Counted from the stretch's first letter, positions 53,601-62,441 are shown. The stretch is DNA of 64,000 nt from Aquincola tertiaricarbonis (GCF_023573145.1 NZ_CP097635.1:2542001-2606000), one strand, 5' to 3'. Made by a program: numbers and translations. The notes: generated by a model from the letters alone, not told the origin.

Positions 53601-54998
53601 TCAGGCCGGGGTCTGTCGTGAAGCAGGCGCGCGGTAGCGCACCGTCTTGTCCCACTGGAAGCCCTTGCCGGGCAGCCGGTCCAGCAGCACCTGCTCCAGC
53701 ACGCCGCGGAAGATGGCCACCGCGCTGACCAGGAAGCCCAGCCAGTTGAAGGCCAGCAGCCGCACCCGCTGGTGCGAGCGGTCCAGGTGTACCGCGGCCG
53801 CGATCTCGAAGAAGGCCGCGAAGTTGCCCAGCGCGCTGTGCCCCATGAAGGCCAGCAGCAGCAGCGCCGGCGTGGTGACCTGGGCGGTGACGGTGAAGTA
53901 CATCAGCAGGCTGATCACCCAGCCCAGCATCAGCAGCGGCGCCATCAGGTAGACGCCCAGCAGCAGCACGCCGTCCAGCCGCTCGGTGAGCGACAGGCCG
54001 CGGCAGCGCAGCAGGCCCAGGCTGTGGCGCACCATCGCCTGGTTGTGGCCCTTGGCCCAGCGCTTGATCTGCCGCACCCGCACCGCCCAGTTCTGCGGCA
54101 CTTCCTCGTAGCACTCGGCGCGGTTGTGATACACGGTGCGCCAGCCGCCCAGCAGCAGCCGGTAGGTCAGGTCGGTGTCCTCGGCCAGCACGTCGTCGTG
54201 CCAGCCGCCCACCGCGCGCAATGCCGACAGGCGGATGCCGCCCACCGTGCCGCCGTACTGCGGCACCAGGCCCAGGTTCATGCGCGCCTGCTGGTCCACC
54301 TGGTAGCCGCCGGAGCGTTCCAGGTCCAGCAGCCGCGTCAGCAGGTTGGCGCCCACGTTGTCGGGGATCACGCGGCCCATCACCGCGCCCACCTCGGGGT
54401 CGGTGAAGGGCGCCATCAGGCGGCGGATCAGCCCGCGGGAGGGCAGGTAGTCGGCATCGAAGACGATGATGAAGTCGGTGTCCACCGTCTCGGTGGCGTC
54501 CTTCAGCGCCGCGGCCTTGCCGGGCTTGCCGCCGGTGCGGTGGAAGGGGCGGATGCGGCCGGGATGCCGGGCCACGCACTCGTCGATGATCTCGCGGGTG
54601 CGGTCGCTGGAGCGGTCGTTCACCGGCACCACCAGCATGCGGTCGGGCGGATAGTCCACGCCCATCAGGTTCTCCAGGCAGCCGGCGATCACCGCCTCTT
54701 CGTTGTGGGCGGCCACGAAGATGGTCACGCGCGGCCAGTCGGCGCTGACGATGCTGGCGTACGGATGCCGCTGCGTGCCGAACAGCCGGTTGATGGAAAA
54801 CAGGTAGTGGCGCAGCGTGTAGACGGCCAGCAGGCCCAGCAGCAGCGTCATGCCGCCGGCCAGGCCCCAGGCCCAGGTGCTGCCCATGGGGCTGGCCAGG
54901 CGCACGCTGGCAGCCTCGGTCGCACCCCACGCCCTCCACGGCAGGCAGCCCAGCGCCGCGCCCATGAGACCAGCGGCGCGCTGCGAATGATTCCCCAT
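53601..54998 (-). CDS. Processive glycosyltransferase, family 2 (BcsA/PgaC-like)
   Basis: 465 residues from the ATG at 54998, which has a GGGGAAG box 4 bases before it; 12 extra codons upstream have none. A membrane span (GMTLLLGLLAVYTL) is followed by the GT-A core: VAAHNEEAVI, DADY (181-184), EDTD (273-276) and QIKRW (310-314), i.e. the D,D,D,Q(R/Q)xRW signature of hexosamine/cellulose synthases. Four further spans follow. It polymerises UDP-activated sugars and exports the chain through the inner membrane. It is the first gene of a nearly gapless eight-gene cluster. The epimerase suggests that UDP-ManNAc or GlcNAc is a substrate. No PilZ domain is visible. Confidence 0.9.
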   Translation of the reverse strand: MGNHSQRAAGLMGAALGCLPWRAWGATEAASVRLASPMGSTWAWGLAGGMTLLLGLLAVYTLRHYLFSINRLFGTQRHPYASIVSADWPRVTIFVAAHNEEAVIAGCLENLMGVDYPPDRMLVVPVNDRSSDRTREIIDECVARHPGRIRPFHRTGGKPGKAAALKDATETVDTDFIIVFDADYLPSRGLIRRLMAPFTDPEVGAVMGRVIPDNVGANLLTRLLDLERSGGYQVDQQARMNLGLVPQYGGTVGGIRLSALRAVGGWHDDVLAEDTDLTYRLLLGGWRTVYHNRAECYEEVPQNWAVRVRQIKRWAKGHNQAMVRHSLGLLRCRGLSLTERLDGVLLLGVYLMAPLLMLGWVISLLMYFTVTAQVTTPALLLLAFMGHSALGNFAAFFEIAAAVHLDRSHQRVRLLAFNWLGFLVSAVAIFRGVLEQVLLDRLPGKGFQWDKTVRYRAPASRQTPA

Positions 54999-55086
54999 AC
55001 AACTTCCCCAGGGGTCGCGGTCTGCCGGGCACAACGGAAAACGCCGGATGCGTTGGGCCGCGGTGCTGCGCTGGGCAGCCGTGACT

Positions 55087-55116
55087 TTTATGTCACTAAT
55101 TGCCCGGGAATGTAAA
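55087..55116 (-). promoter_or_regulatory. Putative sigma-70 promoter of the exopolysaccharide cluster
   Basis: On the minus strand TTTACA (-35, 55116 to 55111) and CATAAA (-10, 55092 to 55087) are 18 bases apart. The spacer contains CCCGGGCAATTAGTGA, a motif repeated upstream of the giant kinase (CCGGGAATTAGTC). It lies 89-118 bases before the glycosyltransferase ATG, leaving a leader of about 80 bases. This is the longest AT-rich patch in the region. Confidence 0.45.
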
Positions 55117-55163
55117 AGTTAATCTCCAACCTGCCCACCGGTCGAGGTAGGGGATGGTCAAGC

Positions 55164-55194
55164 GGCGCAATTGGTACTAGCCACGAGTTGCGCC
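55164..55194. terminator. Inverted repeat between the aldolase gene and the exopolysaccharide promoter
   Basis: GGCGCAA (55164-55170) and TTGCGCC (55188-55194) form a 7-bp stem with a 17-base loop, 28 bases beyond the aldolase stop. It may end aldolase transcription before the next operon. No T-run accompanies it, so the call is tentative; an operator is also possible. Confidence 0.3.
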
Positions 55195-55221
55195 GGGGGG
55201 CGCAGGCTCGGCCGGCCGACG

Positions 55222-56013
55222 TCAGTGGTCGAAGTTCACCCCGTCGCGGCGCAGCACCCGCATCACGCTGGCCAGGTGGGCGCGGGCGCTGGCGGGGTCG
55301 CCTTCGCGCATCTGCAGATGGGTGCGGCGGGCCACGTCGTCGGCGATGGGCTTCAGGGGACGGCCGCTGGACATGGCCTTGAGCTGCACCTCGGCCGCGC
55401 GCTCCAGGTAGTACAGGTCGTCCCAGGCCTCGGCGATGTTGGGGCCGGTGACCATCACGCCGTGGTTTTGCATGAACAGCACGTCCGCGTCGCCCATGGC
55501 CGCGGCCAGGCGGTCGCCCTCGGCGTTGTCGAGTGCCAGCCCGTTGTAGTGCTCGTCCACCGCGATGCGGCCATGGAACTTCAGCGCCGTCTGCCCCGCG
55601 AACTGCAGCGGCGGGTCCTGCAGCATGGCCAGCGCGGTGGCATGGGGCATGTGGGTGTGGAAGGCGGCGCGCAGCCGCGGCTGCGCCAGGTGCAGCCGGG
55701 CATGGATGTAGAACGCGGTGGCCTCGGGCTGGCCTTGCCCCGCCAGCACGTGGCCGTGCAGGTCGCACACCAGCAGGCGGCTGGCGGTGATCTCCTCGAA
55801 CGCCAGGCCGTAGGGGTTGACCAGGAACAGGTCGTCCCGACCCGGCAGCAGGGCCGAGAAGTGGTTGCAGATGCCTTCTGCCAGGCCCAGGCGCGCCGCA
55901 GCGCGGAAGCAGGCGGCCAGCTCCAGCCGGGCCTGGTGCACGGCGTCGGTGTCCAGATCGGGTGGGGCGGCGTGGGTGGGCAGCGGCGCGGCTGCGCTCA
56001 AGGTATGGGCCAT
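55222..56013 (-). CDS. Class II aldolase/adducin family protein
   Basis: 263 residues. The family metal site is visible as FHTHMPHATALAM (His-x-His) with a third His in MQNHGVMVTGPN, and the early Gly-Asn loop as GICNHFSALLPG. Members are fuculose- or rhamnulose-phosphate aldolases or related lyases; many in betaproteobacteria have unknown hydroxyacid substrates. The ATG at 56013 has AAGGAG 7 bases upstream; an 8-codon longer frame has none. It follows the Bug protein gene by 147 bases and probably belongs to the same catabolic unit. Confidence 0.85.
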   Translation of the reverse strand: MAHTLSAAAPLPTHAAPPDLDTDAVHQARLELAACFRAAARLGLAEGICNHFSALLPGRDDLFLVNPYGLAFEEITASRLLVCDLHGHVLAGQGQPEATAFYIHARLHLAQPRLRAAFHTHMPHATALAMLQDPPLQFAGQTALKFHGRIAVDEHYNGLALDNAEGDRLAAAMGDADVLFMQNHGVMVTGPNIAEAWDDLYYLERAAEVQLKAMSSGRPLKPIADDVARRTHLQMREGDPASARAHLASVMRVLRRDGVNFDH

Positions 56014-56160
56014 GGTCTTGCTCCTTCGCGGCGGCATGGACCTTACCAGCCCATCGTGCGATTACCTGGTGGCGGTCCTGGACAAGCCGGTCGCTCAACG
56101 CTAAAGGGCCTTCGCCTGGCCATCATCGTGTCGGCCGTGCTTCAGGCGCAGGGCATCGCC

Positions 56161-57144
56161 TCACTCCAGCTTCAGGCCCTGCCGTTCCACCACCTCGCGG
56201 TACACCGCCAGCTCGGCGCGGATCTGCGCTGCGAAGGCCTCGGGGGTGTTGAGGATGAGCTGCGAGCCGGTGGCTTCGATGCGCTTCTTCACCTCGGGCT
56301 GGTCGGCCGCCTTGTGCACGGCGGCGGCCACCTTGTCCACCACGGAGCGCGGCAGGCCCTTGGGGCCGACGATGCCGTAGTAGGCCATGCGGTTGACCGG
56401 CTCGAAGCCCACTTCCTTGAAGGTGGGCGCATCGGGCAGCTGCGCCAGCCGCTGCGGCGCCGCCACCACGATGGGCACCAGCTGGCCCGACTTGATGAAG
56501 GGCAGGGCCGAGGGCAGGTTGTCGAACACCATGGCCACCTGGCCGGCCACGGTGTCGTTGAGCGCCGGGCCCGAGCCCCGGTAGGGGATGTGGGTGACGA
56601 AGGCGCCCGACAGGCTCTTGTACAGCTCCATCTGCATGTGGCCGATGGAGGCGGTGCCCGCGCTGCTGAAGCTGTACTTGCCCGGGCTGCGCCGCAGCAG
56701 CTGCAGGAAGCTGGCATGGTCACGCGCCGGAAAGCCCGGATGCACCGCGATCACGTTGGGCGTGGCCGCAATGTTGATGATGGGCGTGAAGTCGGCCAGC
56801 GGGTCGTAGCCGATGCGCCGGTTGATGGCCCGGCCCGAGGCCGTGGTGTACACGGTGGCCATGCCCAGCACATGGCCGTCGGCCGGCTGGCGGACGAGCT
56901 CCTGCGTGCCCAGCGCGCCACCGGCGCCGCCCTTGTTGTCGACGATCACGGTCTGGCCCAGCGCCTCGCCCAGGCCCTGGGCCACCACGCGGGCGATGAT
57001 GTCGGTGGTGCCGCCGGCCGCAAAGGGCACGATCAGCCGCACCGGCTTGCTGGGCCAGGCCTGGGCCTGCGCTGCCGTGAGCCATAGGCCCGGTGCGCTG
57101 GCGGCCAGGGCCCAGCGCAGGCTGTCTCGGCGGGTGAGGTTCAT
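56161..57144 (-). CDS. Bug-family (TctC) periplasmic binding protein
   Basis: 327 residues. A Tat-like signal (RRDSLRWALAASAPGLWLTA) precedes the standard TctC fold: WPSKPVRLIVPFAAGGTTDI, VVDNKGGAGGALGTQELVR, GTASIGHMQMELYKS, VFDNLPSALPFIKSGQL. Bug proteins bind carboxylates; many have no adjacent TctAB permease, as here. The gene shares one base with the upstream dehydrogenase stop (TGATG), so the two are coupled. Ligand is likely the 2-hydroxyacid handled by that enzyme. Confidence 0.9.
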   Translation of the reverse strand: MNLTRRDSLRWALAASAPGLWLTAAQAQAWPSKPVRLIVPFAAGGTTDIIARVVAQGLGEALGQTVIVDNKGGAGGALGTQELVRQPADGHVLGMATVYTTASGRAINRRIGYDPLADFTPIINIAATPNVIAVHPGFPARDHASFLQLLRRSPGKYSFSSAGTASIGHMQMELYKSLSGAFVTHIPYRGSGPALNDTVAGQVAMVFDNLPSALPFIKSGQLVPIVVAAPQRLAQLPDAPTFKEVGFEPVNRMAYYGIVGPKGLPRSVVDKVAAAVHKAADQPEVKKRIEATGSQLILNTPEAFAAQIRAELAVYREVVERQGLKLE

Positions 57145-58427
57145 CAGGCGTCTCCTTGTGGTTGCGAACGGTGGGCGGCGGGTGTCGGGACCAGCGGCCA
57201 GGGCAGGCGCCGGTCCAGCAGGTGTTGCGGGCCCAGCTGGTCGCAGCCGGTCAGGCCCAGCATGGCCAGGTTGCGGTCCACCTCCGCGCGCAGCAGCTCG
57301 ATGGCTGCGGCCACGCCGGCCTGCCCGTCCACCGCCGCCGCATAGTTGAAGGGCCGGCCCACGAACACCGCCTGCGCGCCCAGCGCCAGGGCCTTGAGCA
57401 CGTCGGTGCCGCGGCGCACGCCGCCGTCCAGCATCACCGTCATCGCGCTGCCGGCGGCTTCGGCAATGGCGGGCAGCACCCGCAACGGCGCCACCGCGCC
57501 GTCGAGCTGGCGGCCACCGTGGTTGCTGACGATCAGGCCGTCCACGCCATGGCGGCGGGCCTGCGCCGCATCGGCCGGGCTGAGGATGCCCTTGACCACC
57601 AGCGTGCCCTGCCACTGGCGGCGGATGCGCGCCAGGTGGCTCCAGTCGAAGTGGTCGCGCTCGGAGAAATCGCGCTGCACGCGCGACGACAGGATGGGCG
57701 CGCCGCGCTCGGCGAACGAGTTCTCGAAGTGCGGCATGCCGCGCTTGATCAGCGTGCGCAGCATCGTGCCGCACAGCCAGCGCGGGCGCGCCAGGCCGTC
57801 CCAGACCAGCCGCAGGCTGGGCCGCAGCGGCGTTGAAAAGCCGGCGCGCAAGTTGTTCTCCCGGTTGCCGGCCACCGGGATGTCCACCGTGACCACCAGC
57901 GTGCGCACCCGCGCGGCGGCCACGCGCTGCAGCAGCGCGCTGATGCGCTCGGGCGTGCCCGGCAGGTAGGCCTGGAACCAGGTGTCGGGCGCGGCTTGCA
58001 TCACCTCTTCCAGCGGGGTGAGCGACGAGCCGCTGAGCACCGCCGGGATGCGGGCCTGCGCCGCCGCGCGGGCCAGTGCCACGTCGGCGCCATAGGCCGA
58101 CAGCGCCGCGATGCCCATGGGCGCGATGCCGAAGGGGCTGGCGTAGCGCTGGCCGAACAGCGTGACGCCTTGCTGGCGCTGCGCCACGTTGCACAGCACG
58201 CGGGGTACCAGCGCCAGCTCGTCGAAAGCCTGCCGGTTGTCGGCCAGCGCCCGGTTGTCTTCGGCCGCGCCGCAGACATAGCCGAAGATCGGCCGCGGCA
58301 GCACGCACCGGGCCGCCGCCTCGAAGTCGTCCAGCGACAGCAGCTGCCGCGTGCGGCCGCTACGGCGTGTGCCCTGGAAGGCGGCCCAGGCATCGGGCGT
58401 GGAAAGCAGTGGGGTGGCGTCGGTCAC
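57144..58427 (-). CDS. FMN-dependent 2-hydroxyacid dehydrogenase (LldD/glycolate oxidase family)
   Basis: 427 residues from the GTG at 58427; the ATG at 58478 adds 17 residues and is an alternative. FMN-binding and catalytic segments: LPRPIFGYVCGAAED, FGIAPMGIAALSAYG, SSLTPLEEVMQA, KGILSPADAAQA, the active-site His in SNHGGRQLDG, and DGGVRRGTDVLKALALGA. Members oxidise L-lactate, mandelate, glycolate or similar 2-hydroxyacids and feed electrons to quinone. The substrate cannot be chosen. It is divergent from a LysR gene that probably controls it and overlaps the Bug gene by one base. Confidence 0.85.
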   Translation of the reverse strand: MTDATPLLSTPDAWAAFQGTRRSGRTRQLLSLDDFEAAARCVLPRPIFGYVCGAAEDNRALADNRQAFDELALVPRVLCNVAQRQQGVTLFGQRYASPFGIAPMGIAALSAYGADVALARAAAQARIPAVLSGSSLTPLEEVMQAAPDTWFQAYLPGTPERISALLQRVAAARVRTLVVTVDIPVAGNRENNLRAGFSTPLRPSLRLVWDGLARPRWLCGTMLRTLIKRGMPHFENSFAERGAPILSSRVQRDFSERDHFDWSHLARIRRQWQGTLVVKGILSPADAAQARRHGVDGLIVSNHGGRQLDGAVAPLRVLPAIAEAAGSAMTVMLDGGVRRGTDVLKALALGAQAVFVGRPFNYAAAVDGQAGVAAAIELLRAEVDRNLAMLGLTGCDQLGPQHLLDRRLPWPLVPTPAAHRSQPQGDA

Positions 58428-58535
58428 GGCGGCGGCTTGCAAGGGTGGTGGTCGGGGCGCAGTGTGCGCAGCCCACATCGACCTGAAAAGCGAATTGATT
58501 CGACAATCTCCGTTCGCTTTTCCGAGAGTTTTCGA

Positions 58536-59435
58536 ATGACGCTCAAGCAACTCGAGGCCTTTTACTGGGCCGCCACCTGCAGCAGCTTCGCGATGGCGGC
58601 CGAGCGGGTGCACCTGTCGGTGTCGTCGCTGTCCAAGCGCATCGCCGAGCTGGAAGCCTCGCTGGGCCAGCCGCTGTTCGACCGCAGCGGACGCCAGGCC
58701 GTGCTCACCGAGACGGGCCAGCGGCTGCTGCCGCAGGCCGCCGCGCTGCTGCAGCAGGCCGATGCGCTGCGCCAGGACATCGTGGGCGCTCCGGGTCTGC
58801 GCGGGCCCTGCCGCCTCGGCGTGGGGGAGCTCACCGCGCTCACCTGGCTGCCGCAGTGGGTGGCCGCCATCGGCCAGCAGCATCCCGCGCTGGTGGTGAG
58901 CGTGCAGGTGGACATTGGCGAGGTGCTGGCCGATCGGCTGGACCGCGGCGAGCTGGACGTGGCCGTGATCGCCGGCCGCTCACGCCGCGGCCGCCTGCGC
59001 TGCACGCCGCTGGCGCAGGCCAGCTTTCGCTGGTGCGCGGCGCCCGCGCTGGCGCGCCGGCTGCGGCACATGGACGCGGCGGCCTTGCGTGCGCAGCCGC
59101 TGGTCACGCTGCCGGCGGGCTCCGGCATCACGCCCATCGTCGACGAGTGGCTGGAGCAGGCCCAGGCGCGGGCCGACCGCCGCATCGTCTGCAACCACTG
59201 GGGCGCCATCGTCGGCCTGCTGGCGCAAGGCCTGGGCGTGGGCCTGCTGCCCGATGGCTGGGCCACGGCGCTGCAGCAGCGGGGCGTGCTGCGCGCGCTG
59301 CGCAGCCCGGTGGCGCTGGGGTCGCTGGACTATGCCCTGCACAGCCGCCGTGACGACCTGCGGCCGCTGGTGCCTCAGCTGCGCGATGCAGCGCGGCAGG
59401 TCGCCGACTTCTCGGTGACGGGCGGCGCGTTCTGA
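58536..59435 (+). CDS. LysR-family regulator
   Basis: 299 residues: winged helix (LEAFYWAATCSSFAMAAERV, LSVSSLSKRIAELEASLGQP) and an effector domain (PCRLGVGELTALTWLPQW, GELDVAVIAGRSRRGRL, GLLAQGLGVGLLPDGWA). The ATG stands 108 bases (or 57, if the longer dehydrogenase start is used) from the divergent 2-hydroxyacid dehydrogenase gene, which it most likely regulates. The intergenic patch 58480-58535 is AT-rich (CGAATTGATTCG) and would hold the operator; ATCAATTCG-type half-sites are visible but not certain. Confidence 0.88.
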   Translation: MTLKQLEAFYWAATCSSFAMAAERVHLSVSSLSKRIAELEASLGQPLFDRSGRQAVLTETGQRLLPQAAALLQQADALRQDIVGAPGLRGPCRLGVGELTALTWLPQWVAAIGQQHPALVVSVQVDIGEVLADRLDRGELDVAVIAGRSRRGRLRCTPLAQASFRWCAAPALARRLRHMDAAALRAQPLVTLPAGSGITPIVDEWLEQAQARADRRIVCNHWGAIVGLLAQGLGVGLLPDGWATALQQRGVLRALRSPVALGSLDYALHSRRDDLRPLVPQLRDAARQVADFSVTGGAF

Positions 59436-59560
59436 GGCGCTTCAGCCCGCGCCTGTACCGCATTGATGAGCTGTACTCATAAGCCATATCGACCGGCAGC
59501 GGCTACTCAAGCGGGCCGCCACGCTTCACCATGCGGGCTGGCAACAGGAAGTAGACAGGC

Positions 59561-60130
59561 ATGGCCATCCGCGACACGGCAGCACTCCAGGCAGGCGATG
59601 CGCCATCGCCCGAACGTCGCCGCACCCTCCGCACGGTGGCCGCGCTGGCGGCAGCGCCGCTCACCGCCCTGTGGCCCGGGCGCGCCGCATGGGCCCACCA
59701 CGGCTGGTCCGGCTTTGACACCAGCCGCCTGACCTACATCGCCGGCCGGGTGTCGTCGGCAGGCACCTGGGGCAATCCGCATTCGCTGTTCGACCTGGCG
59801 CTGGATGCCGAGCTGCCGGCCCGCATGCCGGACCTGGCCATTCCCAAGGAGCTGCAGCACCCCGAGGACAGCAGCCGGGTGCGCGCCGCGCCGGCCTACC
59901 GGGGCCCGCACCGGGGGCTGCAGATCATCATCGCGCCGCCTGCATGGTCGGGCCCCTGGGGTCTTGCCCGTGCACTGAAGGTGGGTGAGCGCGTGCAGGC
60001 GGTGGGTTATGTGAACCGCAGCGACGACCACTTGTTCCGCCCGGTGGTGTTCTGGTGGGGCGATGAGGCGGTGCCCGTGAACCAGGTGCTGGGCAACACG
60101 CTGCCGGTGCGCGCGCCGCTGCCCCGGTAA
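59561..60130 (+). CDS. Exported DUF6152-like protein
   Basis: 189 residues. The N-terminus has paired Arg and a hydrophobic stretch (RRRTLRTVAALAAAPLTALW) ending at AAWAHHGW, a Tat-like signal. The mature part begins HHGWSGFDTSRLTYIAGRVS and continues AGTWGNPHSLFDLALDAE, as in small exported proteins of the DUF6152 family, whose role is unknown. Length fits. It stands 80 bases before the DUF6644-like gene on the same strand. The 125-base gap upstream contains no recognisable site. Confidence 0.7.
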   Translation: MAIRDTAALQAGDAPSPERRRTLRTVAALAAAPLTALWPGRAAWAHHGWSGFDTSRLTYIAGRVSSAGTWGNPHSLFDLALDAELPARMPDLAIPKELQHPEDSSRVRAAPAYRGPHRGLQIIIAPPAWSGPWGLARALKVGERVQAVGYVNRSDDHLFRPVVFWWGDEAVPVNQVLGNTLPVRAPLPR

Positions 60131-60210
60131 CCCGACCTGCGCCGCATTCCCCGCGGCGCGTGCGGCGCACGTCGCCGCCCCCGTCGCTGCCGCCTCACCC
60201 TGGATCGTTC

Positions 60211-60705
60211 ATGCCAGAACTGCTGACCGTGCTGCTGACGCAGCTGCAAGCCTCTTCGCTCGGCGCCGCGGTGCGTGGCACCGAGCACCTTTATCCCGTG
60301 CTGGAAACCTTGCACATCCTGGGCATCGCGCTGCTGGTGGGCCCGGCCTTCGCGTTCGATCTTCTGGTGCTGGGCGCCGGCCGGCGGCTGGTGCCGCTCA
60401 CGGCCGCCGGGCGCCTGCTGCTGCCGCTGGCGCGTGTGGGCTTTACGGTGGCCGTCGTCACCGGCATCGCCTTGCTCAGCGCGCAGGCCACCGTGGTGGC
60501 GGCCAGCGCCGCGGCGCCCTGGAAGCTGGGCCTGCTGGTGCTGGCCATGGCCAACGTGGGGGTGTTCCATGCCGGCGTCTATCGCCGGGTGCATGCCTGG
60601 ATGGATGCCGCCGCGGCCCCCGCGGCCGCCCGCGCCGGGGCGCTGGTGTCCATGCTCTTGTGGACGGGCGTCATCTTCGCCGGCCGCTTCCTCGCCTACC
60701 TCTGA
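60211..60705 (+). CDS. Small integral membrane protein (DUF6644-like)
   Basis: 164 residues with four membrane spans: VLETLHILGIALLVGPAFAF, LLPLARVGFTVAVVTGIALL, WKLGLLVLAMANVGVFHAG and GALVSMLLWTGVIFAGRFLA. The segment VRGTEHLYPVLETLHILGIA is characteristic of a small membrane family often next to DUF6152 genes in betaproteobacteria. Function unknown; a cytochrome-like His arrangement is not clear. It is 14 bases from the MFS gene. Confidence 0.65.
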   Translation: MPELLTVLLTQLQASSLGAAVRGTEHLYPVLETLHILGIALLVGPAFAFDLLVLGAGRRLVPLTAAGRLLLPLARVGFTVAVVTGIALLSAQATVVAASAAAPWKLGLLVLAMANVGVFHAGVYRRVHAWMDAAAAPAAARAGALVSMLLWTGVIFAGRFLAYL

Positions 60706-60719
60706 CAAAGACCTTCGAC

Positions 60720-61913
60720 ATGCTCGTTCAAGCCAGCCCGGCCACGGCCACGCGCGGCCCTGCGGCCTGGAGCGCCGTTCATGCGATGGCGCTGTGCGTG
60801 TTCGCCCTCATCGCCTCGGAGTTCATGCCGGTCAGCCTGCTGTCGCCGATGGCGGCGGACCTCGGCATCACCGAGGGCATGGCGGGCCAGGGCATTGCCA
60901 TCTCGGGGGCCTTCGCGGTGCTCACCAGCCTGTGCATCGCGCGACTGGCAGCGCGCATGAACCGCAAGACGCTGCTGCTGGCGCTCACTGCCTTGATGGC
61001 GGTGTCGGGCGCCGTGGTCGCGATGGCGGCCAACCACGCGGTCTACATGCTGGGCCGTGCCTTGATCGGCGTGGTGATCGGTGGCTTCTGGTCGCTGTCG
61101 GCGGCCACCGCCATGCGGCTGGTGCCCGCCGAGCAGGTGCCGCGCGCGCTGGCCATCTTCAATGGCGGCAACGCCTTGGCCACGGTGGTGGCCGCGCCGC
61201 TGGGCAGCTGGCTTGGCGCGGTGGTGGGTTGGCGGGGCGCCTTCCTGTGCCTGGTGCCGGTGGCGCTGGTGGCGCTGCTGTGGCAATGGATCAGCCTGCC
61301 CGACATGCCGGCCGATCGCCGCGCGTCTTCGCCTGGCGCCGTGTTCCGGGTGCTGGCCCGCCCGCCCGTGGCCTGGGGCATGGCGGCCTGCGGTGCATTC
61401 TTCCTGGGGCAGTTCGCGCTCTTCACCTATGTGCGCCCGTTCCTGGAGACGGTCACGCACATCGGGGTGGGCCAGCTGTCGGGGGTGCTGCTGGCCATGG
61501 GCGTGGCCGGCTTCGTCGGCACGCTGCTCATCGGCGGCGTGTTGAAGCGGGGCCTGTACCGCACGCTGGTGGCCATTCCGGTGCTGATGGCCCTGCTGGC
61601 CGTGGCGCTGGTGCCCGCGGGCCCCAGCGCAGGGGTGGTCGTGGCCTTGCTGGCGCTGTGGGGCCTGCTGGCCACGGCTGCCCCGGTGGGTTGGTGGAGC
61701 TGGGTGGCGCAGGCCATGCCGCAGGACGCAGAAGCCGGCGGGGGCTTGATGGTGGCGGTGATCCAGCTGTCCATCGCCGTGGGTTCCACGCTGGGCGGGC
61801 TCTTGTTCGACGGCAGCGGCTACCGCAGCACTTTCCTGGCCAGTGCCGCGGTGCTGCTGCTGGCGGCCGCCCTGGCCATGCAGACGGCGCGCGCGCGGGC
61901 ACGGCCTCTTTAA
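60720..61913 (+). CDS. Major facilitator superfamily exporter (NepI/AraJ-like DHA1 family)
   Basis: 397 residues with 12 membrane spans. Drug:H+ antiporter-1 hallmarks are visible: EFMPVSLLSPMAADLGITEG, the motif-A-like loop ARMNRKTLLLALTAL, and GRALIGVVIGGFWSLSAA. The closest named relatives by motif are purine-nucleoside efflux NepI and sugar exporter AraJ. Substrate unknown. It follows the DUF6644-like gene by 14 bases and may be cotranscribed. The start at 60720 gives the normal N-terminus. Confidence 0.85.
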   Translation: MLVQASPATATRGPAAWSAVHAMALCVFALIASEFMPVSLLSPMAADLGITEGMAGQGIAISGAFAVLTSLCIARLAARMNRKTLLLALTALMAVSGAVVAMAANHAVYMLGRALIGVVIGGFWSLSAATAMRLVPAEQVPRALAIFNGGNALATVVAAPLGSWLGAVVGWRGAFLCLVPVALVALLWQWISLPDMPADRRASSPGAVFRVLARPPVAWGMAACGAFFLGQFALFTYVRPFLETVTHIGVGQLSGVLLAMGVAGFVGTLLIGGVLKRGLYRTLVAIPVLMALLAVALVPAGPSAGVVVALLALWGLLATAAPVGWWSWVAQAMPQDAEAGGGLMVAVIQLSIAVGSTLGGLLFDGSGYRSTFLASAAVLLLAAALAMQTARARARPL

Positions 61914-61975
61914 GTGGCGGCGAGGGGCCTGATATGCAGGCCAGGTCCACTGCACCAGCCCTGCTGAAGTCCGCC

Positions 61976-62398
61976 ATGCTCCTCGTCTGCCCCCACTGCG
62001 GCACCCGCAACCGCGTACCGCCGGAACGCCTGGCCGAAGACCCCAGCTGCGGCCGTTGCGGCCAGCCGGTGGCGCCGCGCCATCCGGTGGCCCTGGGCGA
62101 TGCCGACCTGCCCCGCTACCTGCAAGGCACCGAGGCGCCGGTGGTGGTGGACTTCTGGGCTGCCTGGTGCGGCCCCTGCCGCTCTTACGCGCCGCACTTC
62201 GCGCAACTGGCCACGCAGCGGCCTGAACTGCGCTTCGTGAAGGTGGACAGCGATGCGGCGCCGCAAGCCAGCGCGGCGATGCAGATCCGCAGCATTCCCA
62301 CCACCTTGTTATTCGTCGGTGGCCGCGAAGTGGCCCGCCAGAGCGGTGCGATGACGGCCGCGCAGCTGGCGGCCTGGTTGGACGGCGCCCTGCGTTGA
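61976..62398 (+). CDS. trxC: Thioredoxin 2 (TrxC)
   Basis: 140 residues. An N-terminal zinc ribbon (CPHCG at 5-9 and CGRCG at 25-29) precedes the thioredoxin fold with active site WCGPC (64-68), the cis-Pro loop SIPTTLLF and FVKVDSD, the standard TrxC arrangement. It reduces protein disulfides and serves in oxidative stress. An upstream ATG at 61934 with GAGGGG gives 14 extra residues; the shorter start matches the family better. Confidence 0.9.
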   Translation: MLLVCPHCGTRNRVPPERLAEDPSCGRCGQPVAPRHPVALGDADLPRYLQGTEAPVVVDFWAAWCGPCRSYAPHFAQLATQRPELRFVKVDSDAAPQASAAMQIRSIPTTLLFVGGREVARQSGAMTAAQLAAWLDGALR

Positions 62399-62441
62399 GC
62401 GGCCCGCGCGGCCTGGTATTGCGAGAACCTGCAGCGCTTGA

